Origin: Phoenix dactylifera
Taxonomy: Eukaryota; Streptophyta; Magnoliopsida; Arecales; Arecaceae
DNA length: 64,000 nt
Assembly: GCF_009389715.1 (NCBI RefSeq)
Contig: NC_052404.1
Span: 12,701,756-12,765,755 of the forward strand
Direction: 5' to 3'
Of this stretch, positions 22,435 through 33,119 are shown piece by piece. The position numbers and the translations under genes are program-made. Position 1 is the stretch's first letter. Each line of letters starts with the position of its first letter. Below the pieces are notes generated by a model. That model was not told the origin of the DNA, ran no database searches, and saw only the letters and a program-made list of their open reading frames with translations.

Positions 22435-22804
22435 CTACGGTTTATTTCACTCTTTCCCCGCCATAAACGAGGTTCTTTATAGAAATAGGAAGAAGAGAAG
22501 AGAAGCCCTGTTGCATCGGGATTTTTCATTTAGTTAAATTTAATTTCGTCAGCCTAACCGACGGACCTGCCGATCTCCATCTCCTCCGAGCTCTCGATCG
22601 GGGGAACATCACCGACGTCCAGGCTCTTTGATTTCGAGCAGGAAGTCGCTTCCGATTCCGCCGCCCGATCCGCCATTGGAGCGGCTTTTATAGGCGATCG
22701 GAGGCCTCTCGATAGGAATCAGCGATATCCGCCCCCGAGTGTGGGGTTCGAAGACCGTCTCGTTTCGTGGCGAGAAAGAAAATTTCGCCGGAGGGGGGAG
22801 CAAG

Positions 22805-22831
22805 ATGTCCCGAATAAGCGTTGGATGCTGA
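22805..22831 (+). other. Short upstream reading frame (8 codons) in the IPC synthase leader
   Basis: ATG at 22805 and TGA at 22829-22831 encode MSRISVGC. The ATG has A at -3, a fair initiation context. It ends only 6 nt before a second upstream ATG and 31 nt before the main ATG. Confidence 0.5.
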
Positions 22832-22837
22832 AAGACT

Positions 22838-22865
22838 ATGGAAGTGCGTGCCCTTGGCGGAGATG
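22838..22865 (+). other. Strong upstream ATG whose frame overlaps the main coding region
   Basis: ATG at 22838 has A at -3 and G at +4, a better context than the main ATG. It is out of frame with it by one base. In the spliced message this frame stays open through exons 1-3 and stops inside exon 4, so ribosomes starting here would miss the main start. Whether it lies in the mature leader depends on the true transcription start. Confidence 0.5.
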
Positions 22866-25800
22866 ACGCTTTACATTGCTCGCGAGGGTTCCAAGGTCTC
22901 CTCTCCTACTTCCTCCTCTATTTCTCCCAATTTCTTTTTCTTTTCTGCACTTCTTTTTTGATCATTTATGCGTCTCTCGCGGCGATCTCTGTTTGTTTGC
23001 ACTTTGCAGCTATGGAGGAAGATTTGCATCGAGACATCGGTAGAACTTCAACTTCTTCTGGAGAAGTGGAAGCTTCTGCTTGCAGGACTCGTCTTTCAGG
23101 TATTACTTGGGATGTTTTTGGGGGGGTTGTAGCCAAGTCATGATCAAGTTTTTTTTTATTATATATATAGAAAATGAAAAGCCGAGAATTTAGAGCGATT
23201 CTTCTTGATATCCTGGATAATACCTTCTTCTTTATGGAATGTTTAATATCTAGGGATATTTATGCTTTAATGCTGGATTGGGTGTGTTGTTTCGTATCTC
23301 GATACATGTACTGTTTATTCCTTGGCATTTTCTTAAATTGTGAGTTGATGGAAGCATGGTGATGTCTCCTCGGTGCTCTATACTGTGCAACAATCCTCAC
23401 TTAGTGTGGATGTCTATAGCTTTCATTCAATTTAATGCTCCTTCAGGTTGGACTTGTTTGAGTGGTGGATGCAACTTTATTTGCTAATTGGAGGATCTCT
23501 TGTCTTCGCCGATCATGTATTGTCATTTTCGTAGAAACTTTGTAAATCAAAATTCCTGTTCAAGTAAGAAATTTGTCGCTCATTGTGATGGCAGAGTTGG
23601 ACTAACCCAGGAAAGTGGTAGAATATCATTTTTCAAAGTTTCCATTGATGAGATTCTACCACGAAAAAAATAAAAGAAGGGCATTCCATTGTTTGTGCCA
23701 CAACATTCTACCATTCCACTTGAAACTTAAAGATTATTTTTTATGCTTTTACTATAACCATATCTATCTAGTCTTTTCCCAGCTACTTAGGTTCGGCTTA
23801 TAAATCCTCATTGACCAAGTTTTCCAATTAGGGTCATCTCTGATGTTATTCTAGTTTCTTTATATCTTTCATCACAATCTTTATCCATGTTATCTTAGAT
23901 CTTCCTCTCCTTTCCTTGCCACCTTCAGCATATACCAAAGTACCTCTCCTTACTAGAGTCTCTTCAGATCTCTATTGTACACATCTATATCATCTCAATC
24001 AATTTTCATCATTTTGTTCTTAATTTGCGCAACTCCTATTAGCTTCTCTACATTATTTATTTTACTATTGGCTATCTCTAGCTACCATCCTTACTTTTTC
24101 AATACAACTCCTGAATCCTATATACATGCAATATTCTCCCTTCTTAGGAACTTAGCATGTTTCGTCTTTTGCAAATTCGCCATCTTTTTTTTGTTTTGCA
24201 CATTGTGTACTCGAGAAAATTTTTACATGGTTTTCTGATGCATACTTGGTCACAGGAAGTGGTTGTTATATCTTTCTGATGCATCCTTACTTTTTATTGC
24301 TGGGTTATGTTGATAGAAATACCACAACAATCTCTGTTGCATAATAATTTCTCTGTTTCATTATTTTGTTAAAAATAATCTCTTTTGAGATAGTAATATC
24401 TATGATGTGAATGTAGTAATTGGAAAAAAGAACAATTCTCTTTTCACAACTATTCTAGTATCAAACCTTGATTCACCAATTTAAATCTCTTTGCATGTTG
24501 ATATTGTTAGCTTTATTCATATACTGTTAGCTTTGTTCATCATGTTTCGGATGGTCCGAACTAGGTGAGATATCGTTAAGTTCATATTAGTTTTCTCAAT
24601 AAAGCTTCTGCTAGCTGGCAGCTAGGTAGTGTGTTTATTACTTATTGCTAAGTCTATAAATGGTGATTATTATAATAAGCCAAACTGCTATTATGATATG
24701 ATAGTTTTTTCATATGATTTTTTAAAAAAATTATGTTTCTGCTGGTAGGCAGGTAGTTTTATTATGTCTGTGGCTTAGTTCTGTGTGTACAATTGGTGAT
24801 TGGTGTAAAGGGCATGCAGTAATCGTATGCTTATGCATGCAATATGTCTTGTTTATTTGATATATCTTAATTCATCAAGTGTTTATTATAATTTTTTTGG
24901 CCAAGGTATGGATTAATCTGCAGACTTATGCCATGATTTTGACTATCACTAGTATATTCATGGGTTGGCTGCTCGAGGAGTTCATTATTTACACAGACCT
25001 GGACCAATTCTACAAGATCTTGGATTTATGTTCCTTCCAGTGAGTATATTATGTGCAATCTGCTGCCTTGCTTAATAATATATGTTAAAGATGTGGAATC
25101 TTAGTCTAGTTCTAGAACTGAAATGTTGTTGCTTTCTGTGCTTTGCAATATAGGAGCTTGGAAAAGAAAGAGGGTACATCAGTGAGAGCGTATTCACCTT
25201 TATCTTTTTATCCTTTGTGCTGGTATGGATCTCTCTTTTTTTTTTATCTTCATGAATCTGTCTTATATAAGTTGCTGCACCAGGTTATCCTTGTAGCAAT
25301 TAAGTTGCTGTTTGACCTTTTTGGAATTTGTGCATGGAGAATAATGCTTCTTAAAGCAGTTTTTCAGTTATTTGAAATTAGTCATGTTTATTCACTTTCT
25401 TCTTTCTTTGGGCTCTAAATTTCCTTCTACATTCAAAAAAGGACTATGCATGTATTTTTTTCGTTTTTGTTACCACTGAGTCATACGTTTGTAGCCTGTG
25501 GACGTTATTTTCTATTGGGATCAATTAACAACTCCTCTAAGATATAGTGAGGAAAGTGAAAAACATGTCTATGGTAATGGATGGAAGTGGATTTATACAA
25601 CTGTAGGAGGTTGCATATGCATATATGTGTCCATAGGTGTTGCTTTTGTCAGTTCACATTCATATTGTTTCCTCTTATATGTCACGTCATGGGGAAACAC
25701 ACATGGCATATGCTATTTACATTCTTTTTTAACTCCATTCAATCTAAGCACTGGATTGCCTATGCAGGGACAGCTTGATGCACTGATAGGAATTGAATAA

Positions 25801-28800
25801 GATAAGCAATTCTTTGGTTAATATGCATTTATTTTTCTCTGAGCAAAATAATTCAAATGTCCTGAAGAAGAAAATTATCAGTTATAGTTATATTTTGGTG
25901 GTGCTTTGATGGTGTTGAAGTCAAAATGGAGGTGTGATACATCTCAAATAAAGTAATGAAGATGTGGATTTCAGTAGTGGTTGCAGCCGCTAGACAATAT
26001 CTTATTTCCTGCTTGGTAGTGGACAGTGAACTGGGAGAGTGACCTGAAGGATGCAGTCCCAGTAGCAAAATGAAAAATATTTTTTAGTCATCGTGCAGTT
26101 AACAGTGGTGAGGGTGGATGGTAACCCGAGGTCTTCAGCAGATGAGGCGAATGAAATGGTTAGTTAAACCATGATTGAAGGTTCCCAGTTAAGACAAGGT
26201 GTGCTTTACTGCCTGAAGATGAGATACCCATGGTGCCCTAAGAAGAAGTGAAATGAGAAAGAAGCGAGATCAGACGTACAATAATGCAGAATGGCAGCGA
26301 TGGAGTGAAATCCTATGCCTTTTGGGAATCTGTCTTCCATTAAAAATAATTAAGAATTTCCTGTGTGGAAATAAATCTGCATTTTGCATGTGAAAACACT
26401 CTAAAAGCGATGGATTCTACTTATTTTGTGAAAGACATATAACACAGGATTGCAACACTTTCAATTGTAAAAATTAATTCTGATTGGTCTCACCTTTCTT
26501 TCTCTATCTCACTTGAAGAGGGGGATGGAACCCAGATTACATCATGCTAGTGTTTGTACAACCCCTAGCATTCACTTGAACCAAAAAAGCAAGACTATGA
26601 TTGGTAGGATCACTCCACAAAAACTCCTTGTTAGTCTCTATTGGATGCGCTGCCAGCCAATCAGCTGGCTGGTTACCTTTGCGGAAGATATGGGACGTGT
26701 AGACTATCTATCAAGTCCCATAAATCAAAAAGCAAATGGAGATAACACTGATGCCTGCTACTGTGATTTGAAATCCATTAAAAAAATGTATTTGGATCTC
26801 CTTCCAGCAAGATATGCGTGGCACCCAATATTTGGCAGGCAGCCTTTACATCTCTTGTGTAAACACTTTGAAATTCAGACTCAAACTTCTGTTGCTGCAA
26901 CTGCTTACAATTTTATCAAGTACTATTAATTGATTAGTTGTGATTGCCATCACTTTATGGTGGATATGGTTAGCCTTTTAGCGCAGTTTTCCTGTAGTTT
27001 GTAATCCTTTTTGTTGATAACTTATGTTTTTAATGTTTTTCCTGATGTGTTTATGCTGTTACTTTTTATGTGCTGGAATCTTCACTTGTTCTGATCAGTT
27101 AATGTGTTAATTCTGACTTTTCCCCCTTGATTGTCACCATTGCATGCGGATGTTTCTTTGAAAGAGCTCATTGTTGTTTTCGTTTTGTACCTCGTTGCAT
27201 GCGGATGTTTCTTTGAAAGAGCTCATTGTTGTTTTTGTTTTGTACCTCGTTGCATGCAGATGTTTCTTTGAAAGTGCTCATAGTTGTTTTTGTTTTGTAC
27301 CTCCTGCCAACCTTATTTATTTTTCACTCTCTCTTTGTGATTGTTTAGGTTACATGATACCATTGGCTGTATCTGGTTTCTGAGTATTTGTTGTTGTGAC
27401 ATGGTATTTCTTCTATTGCAGTGGACATTTCATCCTTTTGTCTATCACAGCAAACGCTTTTACACCGTCCTACTCTGGTGCAGAGTGTTGGCATTTCTAG
27501 TTGTAAGTTCACATATCTTTTTGCTGTTTTCTTTTATTCCTTTGTCTTGCTAGATCTAATGTGAAATACGTTCCTTGCAGGCTTCTCAGGTTTTACGGAT
27601 CATCACATTCTATTCCACCCAACTTCCTGGTCCTAACTATCATTGCCGTGAGGTAAGAACCTGTATCATGTTTATCAACAGTTAAATATCGTTTAACTCC
27701 TGAAAACATTTTAATTTAAAAAATTATTTCTGAAACTACAGTAGCTGAGATGTTTTTTTTTAATGAATTCCTTCAGGGTTCAGAGCTTGCCAGACTGCCT
27801 CCACCACGTAATATACTTGAAGTGCTTCTCATTAACTGTAAGTGCCCCTTTTTTGGTTTTGACCTATCCTTGAGAAGTGTGTCATCCTATTAACTATATG
27901 TTTGTTTGGCTTATTTTGTTTCCAGTTCCTCGAGGAGTCATTTATGGTTGTGGTGATCTGATATTTTCCTCGCATATGATATTTACTCTGGTGTTTGTCC
28001 GTACATACCATAAGTATGGTTCTAAAAGGTAAAAGATGTGTCATCTTGATCTTGGATTGGACTCAGTTAATGCATTGGAATTTTTAAAAAAAAAATTGCT
28101 TTTGGTATCGTCAAATTCATTGGGAAAAAGCATATTCAGAACTACTACTACATGTTATATGTACATATCGAAATTGTCTGTATGTTCTTGCAGGTTTGTC
28201 AAGCTGCTTGGCTGGTTATTGGCCATCTCTCAGAGTCTTCTTATAGTAGCTTCACGCAAGCATTACACAGTAGATGTTGTTGTTGCATGGTAGAATATTT
28301 CACTAGAGCAGTATTAATTTCTGTTTGCATTTTTGCTTTTGCTTTGTTTTGAATTTTCTTTTTCCTTTTCTTGTCTGTAGGTATACTGTTAATTTGGTGG
28401 TATTCTTTGTTGATAAGAAACTTCCAGGTGAATTTTGAAGTAATTTTTTGAGCTATCATGTTTTGTGCTGGGAAGTAGAGATTGTAATATGCAGATTGCC
28501 ATTTTGCAGAAATGCCAGATCGTACTGGTGGATCCCTGCAATTGCTACCCTTGAGTGTCAAAGAAAAGGACAGCAGATTCAAAGAAGAGAACCACAAGCT
28601 ACTGAACGGGACTTCAGGGGACGCTACTGATTGGGTATGTAGCAGGTTTAGTACATTGCTCTCTTCTCATGGAGAAGTTGATTTTAATATGGTTAAGTAA
28701 TGAGGTCATGTTCTCTGAAGAAAATCAGGTTACTTCATTTTGAGTTTTTATGAGTCAATCTTGAGTTTTTATTGTTTCACCTTTGCTTGCGAACACTGCT

Positions 28801-29448
28801 GCAATTGAAGAGCTGCTCTTGTTTCCTATTTATACAAATTCCACTGTCACTAGGGGGAATGCCTTAATCCGATAGGTTACTTTTTGGAAGCTGCTGACAT
28901 GGGAACGATGGCATAGAAACGAATGTTAAACAAGGAACTACAAATACAGTACATTAAGACTAAACCAGCAATAAGATGCAAGGAGATGGTGCTTTAAAAC
29001 TAAAAGAAACATTATAATGGAACTGTGCAGGCTGTGAAGGTTCTGTTTGCTACTAGATTGACCAAATTAAGGGTGCGGTGGGTTATCTACTGTTTCTGTG
29101 GAAATTTATTTTAGCACAATTACTTTCATTGCCTAGTTAATTTATTTCTTTTCAATTTTCCTTACAAATTAGTTGGTGGAAAAGTTAAGTTGGCATGGGG
29201 TAAGGTCGTATCTCATCATCAATAGGTCAGGAATCTTAAGCAGACACATTTTTCTTGCTGATTCTCTTTAGTATCCACATATCTATCCTGAGTGGTGTAT
29301 TCATCATTATTTTCGACCATTTTTTTATTTTCTCTGAAGTATCTACATGTGATTTTTTTCCCCCCAGAGACAGAGGCCACAAGTAAATGGGAAGCATGCT
29401 GACGATGGGAACCATGCCCATTCCGAAGCAACTTTGAGTGGTACATAG
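22863..29448 (+). CDS. IPCS: Inositol phosphorylceramide synthase (ERH1/IPCS type), 12 exons
   Basis: Exons: 22863-22895, 23010-23099, 24953-25039, 25154-25222, 27422-27502, 27581-27652, 27777-27837, 27926-28028, 28194-28289, 28381-28427, 28510-28634, 29368-29448. The sum is 945 nt, 314 residues, with GT-AG introns and intact frame. It matches plant IPC synthases along the whole length: start [17 protein letters not shown], then [55 protein letters not shown] and [15 protein letters not shown]. The catalytic triad of the sphingomyelin-synthase-like PAP2 domain (PF14360) is H181, H222 and D226. Several hydrophobic membrane segments are present. The C-terminal tail is polar and probably cytosolic. 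The enzyme moves phosphoinositol from phosphatidylinositol to ceramide in the Golgi; Arabidopsis IPCS2/ERH1 limits ceramide-linked cell death. Introns 2 and 4 (1.9 and 2.2 kb) carry LINE relics. Two upstream ATGs may dampen translation. Confidence 0.95.
23771..24130 (-). mobile_element. RTE-type LINE 3' fragment (antisense, in IPC synthase intron 2)
   Basis: On the minus strand, broken frames read [10 protein letters not shown] and [20 protein letters not shown]. These match the C-terminal end of plant RTE-like reverse transcriptases (usual form: VGVAPIEDKM ... GRPKKTW ... V+KD). The DNA ends with GCCGAACCTAAGTAGCTGGG, the usual 3' end of these elements. It has several stops and frameshifts and is an old 5'-truncated copy. 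A better copy of the same end lies at 36790-36965. Confidence 0.6.
26590..26850 (-). mobile_element. L1-type LINE fragment, RNase H part (antisense, in IPC synthase intron 4)
   Basis: Minus-strand frames read HILLEGDP..., then [11 protein letters not shown], then [18 protein letters not shown]. This is the order found in the RNase H domain at the end of plant L1-like LINE polyproteins (xEGDS ... hxFREGNxxADWLA). It is interrupted by frameshifts and stops. No poly-A tail or target duplication was found, so the ends are eroded. Confidence 0.55.
27142..27303. repeat. 55-bp tandem triplication in IPC synthase intron 4
   Basis: Three head-to-tail copies of a 55-bp unit starting GCATGCGGATGTTTCTTTGA. 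Copies 1 and 2 are almost identical; the third has a few changes. It ends about 120 bp before exon 5. Confidence 0.9.
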
Positions 29449-30052
29449 GTAATGTTGGATGCCATTGCTATTGTGGCTGTTTTTTCTCAAAGGAGAACCA
29501 GCCGAAGGGAAGGAGGTGCCTCTTATCTCTGTAGGTTAAAAAAGTCTCGCTCCCATCACCATATGTAGTAGGGTAGGTTAGTAGCTGAGCCGCATGGGTC
29601 CTCCGTTTGTAACTCAACGAGGAACCGAATCCTGGCTACAGTTGACAAGGAATTTGCTTCTTTCAAGATGTGTGTGGATATGTATCTGCATGTGTATTCT
29701 CTTGTAAATCTGTTCTCTCCTGAAGAGCAGGCATAGGGAAAATGGTGCAGAAATAATTGTTGCTTTTTTGATCTTTGAGACTGGTTAACTGGGGATTTTT
29801 TATTGTGTGTTCTGGCATCTGGGTAACTGCCCATGTGTTGTAAAAACTCCAAAAACTTATTTCTAGCTTCGTGGGAAGTCTGGCTGGCATCGCGTGCCCT
29901 GGTCTCTAGTGCAGGGCCCTTTACTAGTTTCCACGGTTCCATCATTTTTGAGGTCTGCAGAAAAAATGGATGCACCTCGGGAGGTCTATGCTGAATTTTT
30001 CGCATTAGACCTCACAAATACTGAAATTTTTTTTGGCATCCTTCAGGGGAGC

Positions 30053-30058
30053 AATAAA
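30053..30058 (+). terminator. Possible polyadenylation signal of the IPC synthase gene
   Basis: AATAAA about 600 bp after the stop codon at 29448. No recognisable coding sequence lies between. Position is plausible, but other near-signals cannot be excluded. Confidence 0.3.
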
Positions 30059-31443
30059 ATGAGAGCCGCTGCGGTGGTTGTTCTTGGAGATGGTTGGTTG
30101 CCCGCATGACTGCAGACAGCCAAGAGACTTGCGTACCATGCGGACGTGGGGCGCGCTTCCTACCTTTGCTGTTCCCCCGGATGCTCGGCGTCCAGCTTTA
30201 CGACCCAAGAACGCACGCTTACGACATCGATTTTCCTTTTTCCCACTTCTTTTAGCTGAACTGCCTGGGCTGGATACACAAAATCCCATGGCTGTTACGG
30301 GGAGAAGAAAACGTCCCACAATTAGCGTAATCTTTCAACAACATTCCACCCAAGTGTGCTTTCTTATGTTAATTAAATTTAGCTTTAGAATTATTATATT
30401 CTATTGAAAACCTTGATACGAAAACGAAGACAAAAACCTTCCAAGGTGGAGAAGGTGTTGGGTGGAGAATTGAAAGCGCCCTCCCTGAAGGAATAAAAAA
30501 AAAAAAAAAAAAGGTTACCTGCCTTTGTGGGTTGGACTCCACTGGGCCCCTACCTCTCCTACATCACTTAGAAGTGAGCGTTGTCGCCATCATCCCGTGG
30601 CAGGTCTGAAGATGGTCCCTCTCGTGCCCCATGCTAATGGCTCTGGCCCCATTGGCAGTGGGAGCCATTATTAAACCACCAGAAGATTTGGATGATGACC
30701 GGAACAAAAATCCTTTGATGGAGGCAATTGTATGGAGAGGGCTTCTTTTTTGCCGCATCTTATATGGCGTGTATCTTAATGTAAGGAACTCAAAAGAGGC
30801 ATATTGGTACCATAAATAATAACCGGCTAAATAGAAATCCTAATAAGATTAAGACTTGACAATAAATCTCAACATTCTCTTTTACTGCAAAGTGCATATG
30901 GAGAACGCTGGACTTGTCGATAATATAAAATGTTACAATAGCCATTGCTATTATTACCATAATAACAACAAAATATAATAATAACTTGTCAAACTAATAA
31001 TTAAACAATTCGTCTTCTTTATTGGCTTGAATAATAACTACTTTATTGATTTGTTTCTTTTGATATATGTCTTGCGATCAACGATGTCTTCTAATACTCA
31101 CCTTTAGCATTGACTCTATGGTTATTATGCCAAAATTCTATCGAGCCTCCAACTTATACCAACAATTCAAAATTGCCTATTGCAATCACTATAAGCACTA
31201 GCCATTACCTGCACCTAGGTAAAATCAACAAAAAAAACTTTGATTGTGTGTGTGTGTGTATATATATATATGTATAGAATCAATTTCTCATATGTAGAGT
31301 TCTGTAAATATTCAAACTTTGTAGTAACTTTAAAACTAATTAGTGTACCAAAAGCTGGCACAGTATGTCAAAATTAGTAAGTTTTTCATCCTCATAGCTA
31401 ACTAAATCTCTTCCTGCTACATTGATGATTTGGTTGATGTGAA

Positions 31444-31485
31444 TTTGTAATTTCTTTTTTTTTGGGTACAATTTTGTAATTTCTT
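31444..31485 (-). mobile_element. Micro-insertion with oligo-A tail and 13-bp target duplication
   Basis: TTTGTAATTTCTT occurs at 31444-31456 and 31473-31485. Between the copies are a T run and GGGTACAAT; the minus strand reads TTGTACCC followed by oligo-A. It lies 85 bp before the kinase exon fragment, within what would be the flanking intron of that fragment. Confidence 0.5.
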
Positions 31486-31569
31486 GAGTGTCAATAAAAT
31501 TTCATTTGCCATCTTTTCCCTATCATGTTTCTCTGAGATCATGTTACCATCATAATTCCTCTCTGGCAG

Positions 31570-31715
31570 CTCTCTTTCCAAGTGTGGACCAGCCAAATGC
31601 AGGAGACTTTGGAACTCCAAGAAATATGGAGACAGTGCGGTTCAGGCTAAAGATTTTGGAGCAGCAATTGATTCCTATACAGGGGTTTATTCAACCAGCC
31701 CCACTAAGTTACACT
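31570..31715 (+). pseudogene. Exon fragment of a brassinosteroid-signalling kinase (BSK) gene
   Basis: Directly after an intron-like acceptor (CTCTGGCAG) the frame reads LSFQVWTSQMQETL. One base out of frame it then continues KKYGDSAVQAKDFGAAIDSY. Plant BSK proteins have LSFQ(M/L)WTxQMQETLNSKK-GD-AF-AKDF-xAID-YTQFI at the start of their C-terminal TPR region. There is one 1-nt frameshift after QETL, another near the YTG, and homology stops soon afterwards. The neighbouring kinase domain and later exons are absent. The retained acceptor says the piece came from genomic DNA and not from a processed transcript. Confidence 0.7.
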
Positions 31716-33119
31716 GCATAACATTTAGGTATTCATTGTAGAATGTCGTCATTCAGTCATTCTGTTAAGTGACTAAGTGGAGAATTCGCTGATGAAATGG
31801 ATACCTTTATTATCATGTATTCACTCTTTTATCTTGTATTTATCCATCCTTTCTTTGGTTATCACTAATCTGCTTCAGTAGTTCCACTTCAGTGTTCCTG
31901 GTGTTGATATGTTTTAATCAGTCAGATGAGTTCGTATTTCTCTGTACTGGGTGTGTAGGATCATCTGTATTTTGGACGAATATGGAGAAACAGATGATAA
32001 TAGTCCTAAAAATAATATCATACGACCAGAAAGAATATGCAATCCTTTGTTGAAAAAAGAGGAAAGAAAAGAAAAGAACATACATTTCAATAAGATTTAA
32101 CAGACTCCAGCTGATAGCAGCTCCTCGTTTTTCCTGAACACCGGATATCCCGTAAGCTTGAAAGTCTAGACTCTGTTTTAAGGTGTTGGATGAAGCATCC
32201 AATACCAATGGCAATAGTCTGCAACTCTGTTACGGAAGACCGATATCAAGATGGAGCTTTACCTTCTACATCTTGACCGGCATGGATGGAAGGTGGGAAA
32301 GTAGCGAAAAAGATGAATTGGAACGCAAATACAATTTTAAGTCTAATACAGCAAATTATTCATTCCCCTTTTGGATTGCATCCTGTAATATCCAGAAACA
32401 CGGATTTATGGCAAGGGCGAACTTCTGACATGCATTATTTCATCAGCGAGTAATCCATACTGGTAATGTATCTCAGCCGGAGAGAAGATACAAACACACC
32501 CACAGTATGTAGAACTTGGCTGACAGGCTGCTCATGCTTGCCCTGCGGGAAAGATGGTGAATTTTGACTTTTAGTGCTCGTCCATTAGTTAGATGTTAGG
32601 CTATCAGCTCTCTCATGAATGACATATTTGATAGATCAAAGCCACCAGTTTGAAAACATCCAGTTTGATTATAACCAGGTACTACACAGAATTTTCCAAT
32701 GCTTGGAATCAGGCAACTGAGAGGACATTCAAGCTCGGAATGCATCAGAAGCCTAGATGAGAAACAAGGAAAATATGACATAATTGGAAGAATACGACAC
32801 ACATCAACACGGCAGTGGAACGCTCAGCAGCATCAAAGATCTGACTCCTGGAAGCTTATAGGCAGAACTAAATCTGCAGCATGATCATTTTCTCTATTCA
32901 CAATAAACGGGCATATGTTTCGACTCCTAATAGGAGCCATCTTGTTCTTCCACCTGCCCCCGTCTTCACTAGCAACAGATTCATAACAGAGCTTTGCCTC
33001 CTGGCAATTCCACCTAATCTTCTCGGGTTTCTTTGTAATGGTTCTGGCCAATGGGTTCCTACCAGCAATAGAGATGAATACGTCATGATAATATGGGAAC
33101 CTGGCAATTTTTACTGGTA

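Larger units (their letters stand above)
30059..33119. other. Intergenic DNA between the IPC synthase and RING-CH genes
   Basis: The two genes converge here. The stretch holds an A run at 30492-30512, a TG/TA microsatellite at about 31241-31272, a poly-T micro-insertion (31444-31485) and a stray kinase-gene exon (31570-31715). The last few hundred bases should contain the 3' untranslated region of the RING-CH gene on the minus strand. No complete gene was recognised. Confidence 0.5.

Noticed and set aside
22838-23143. 101-codon frame starting MEVRALGG as the start of the IPC synthase protein
   Set aside because: It is one base out of frame with the conserved protein; the frame from 22863 (MTLYIARE) matches the family.
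30492-30512. A run that might end a retroposed copy
   Set aside because: No target duplication and no recognisable body upstream.
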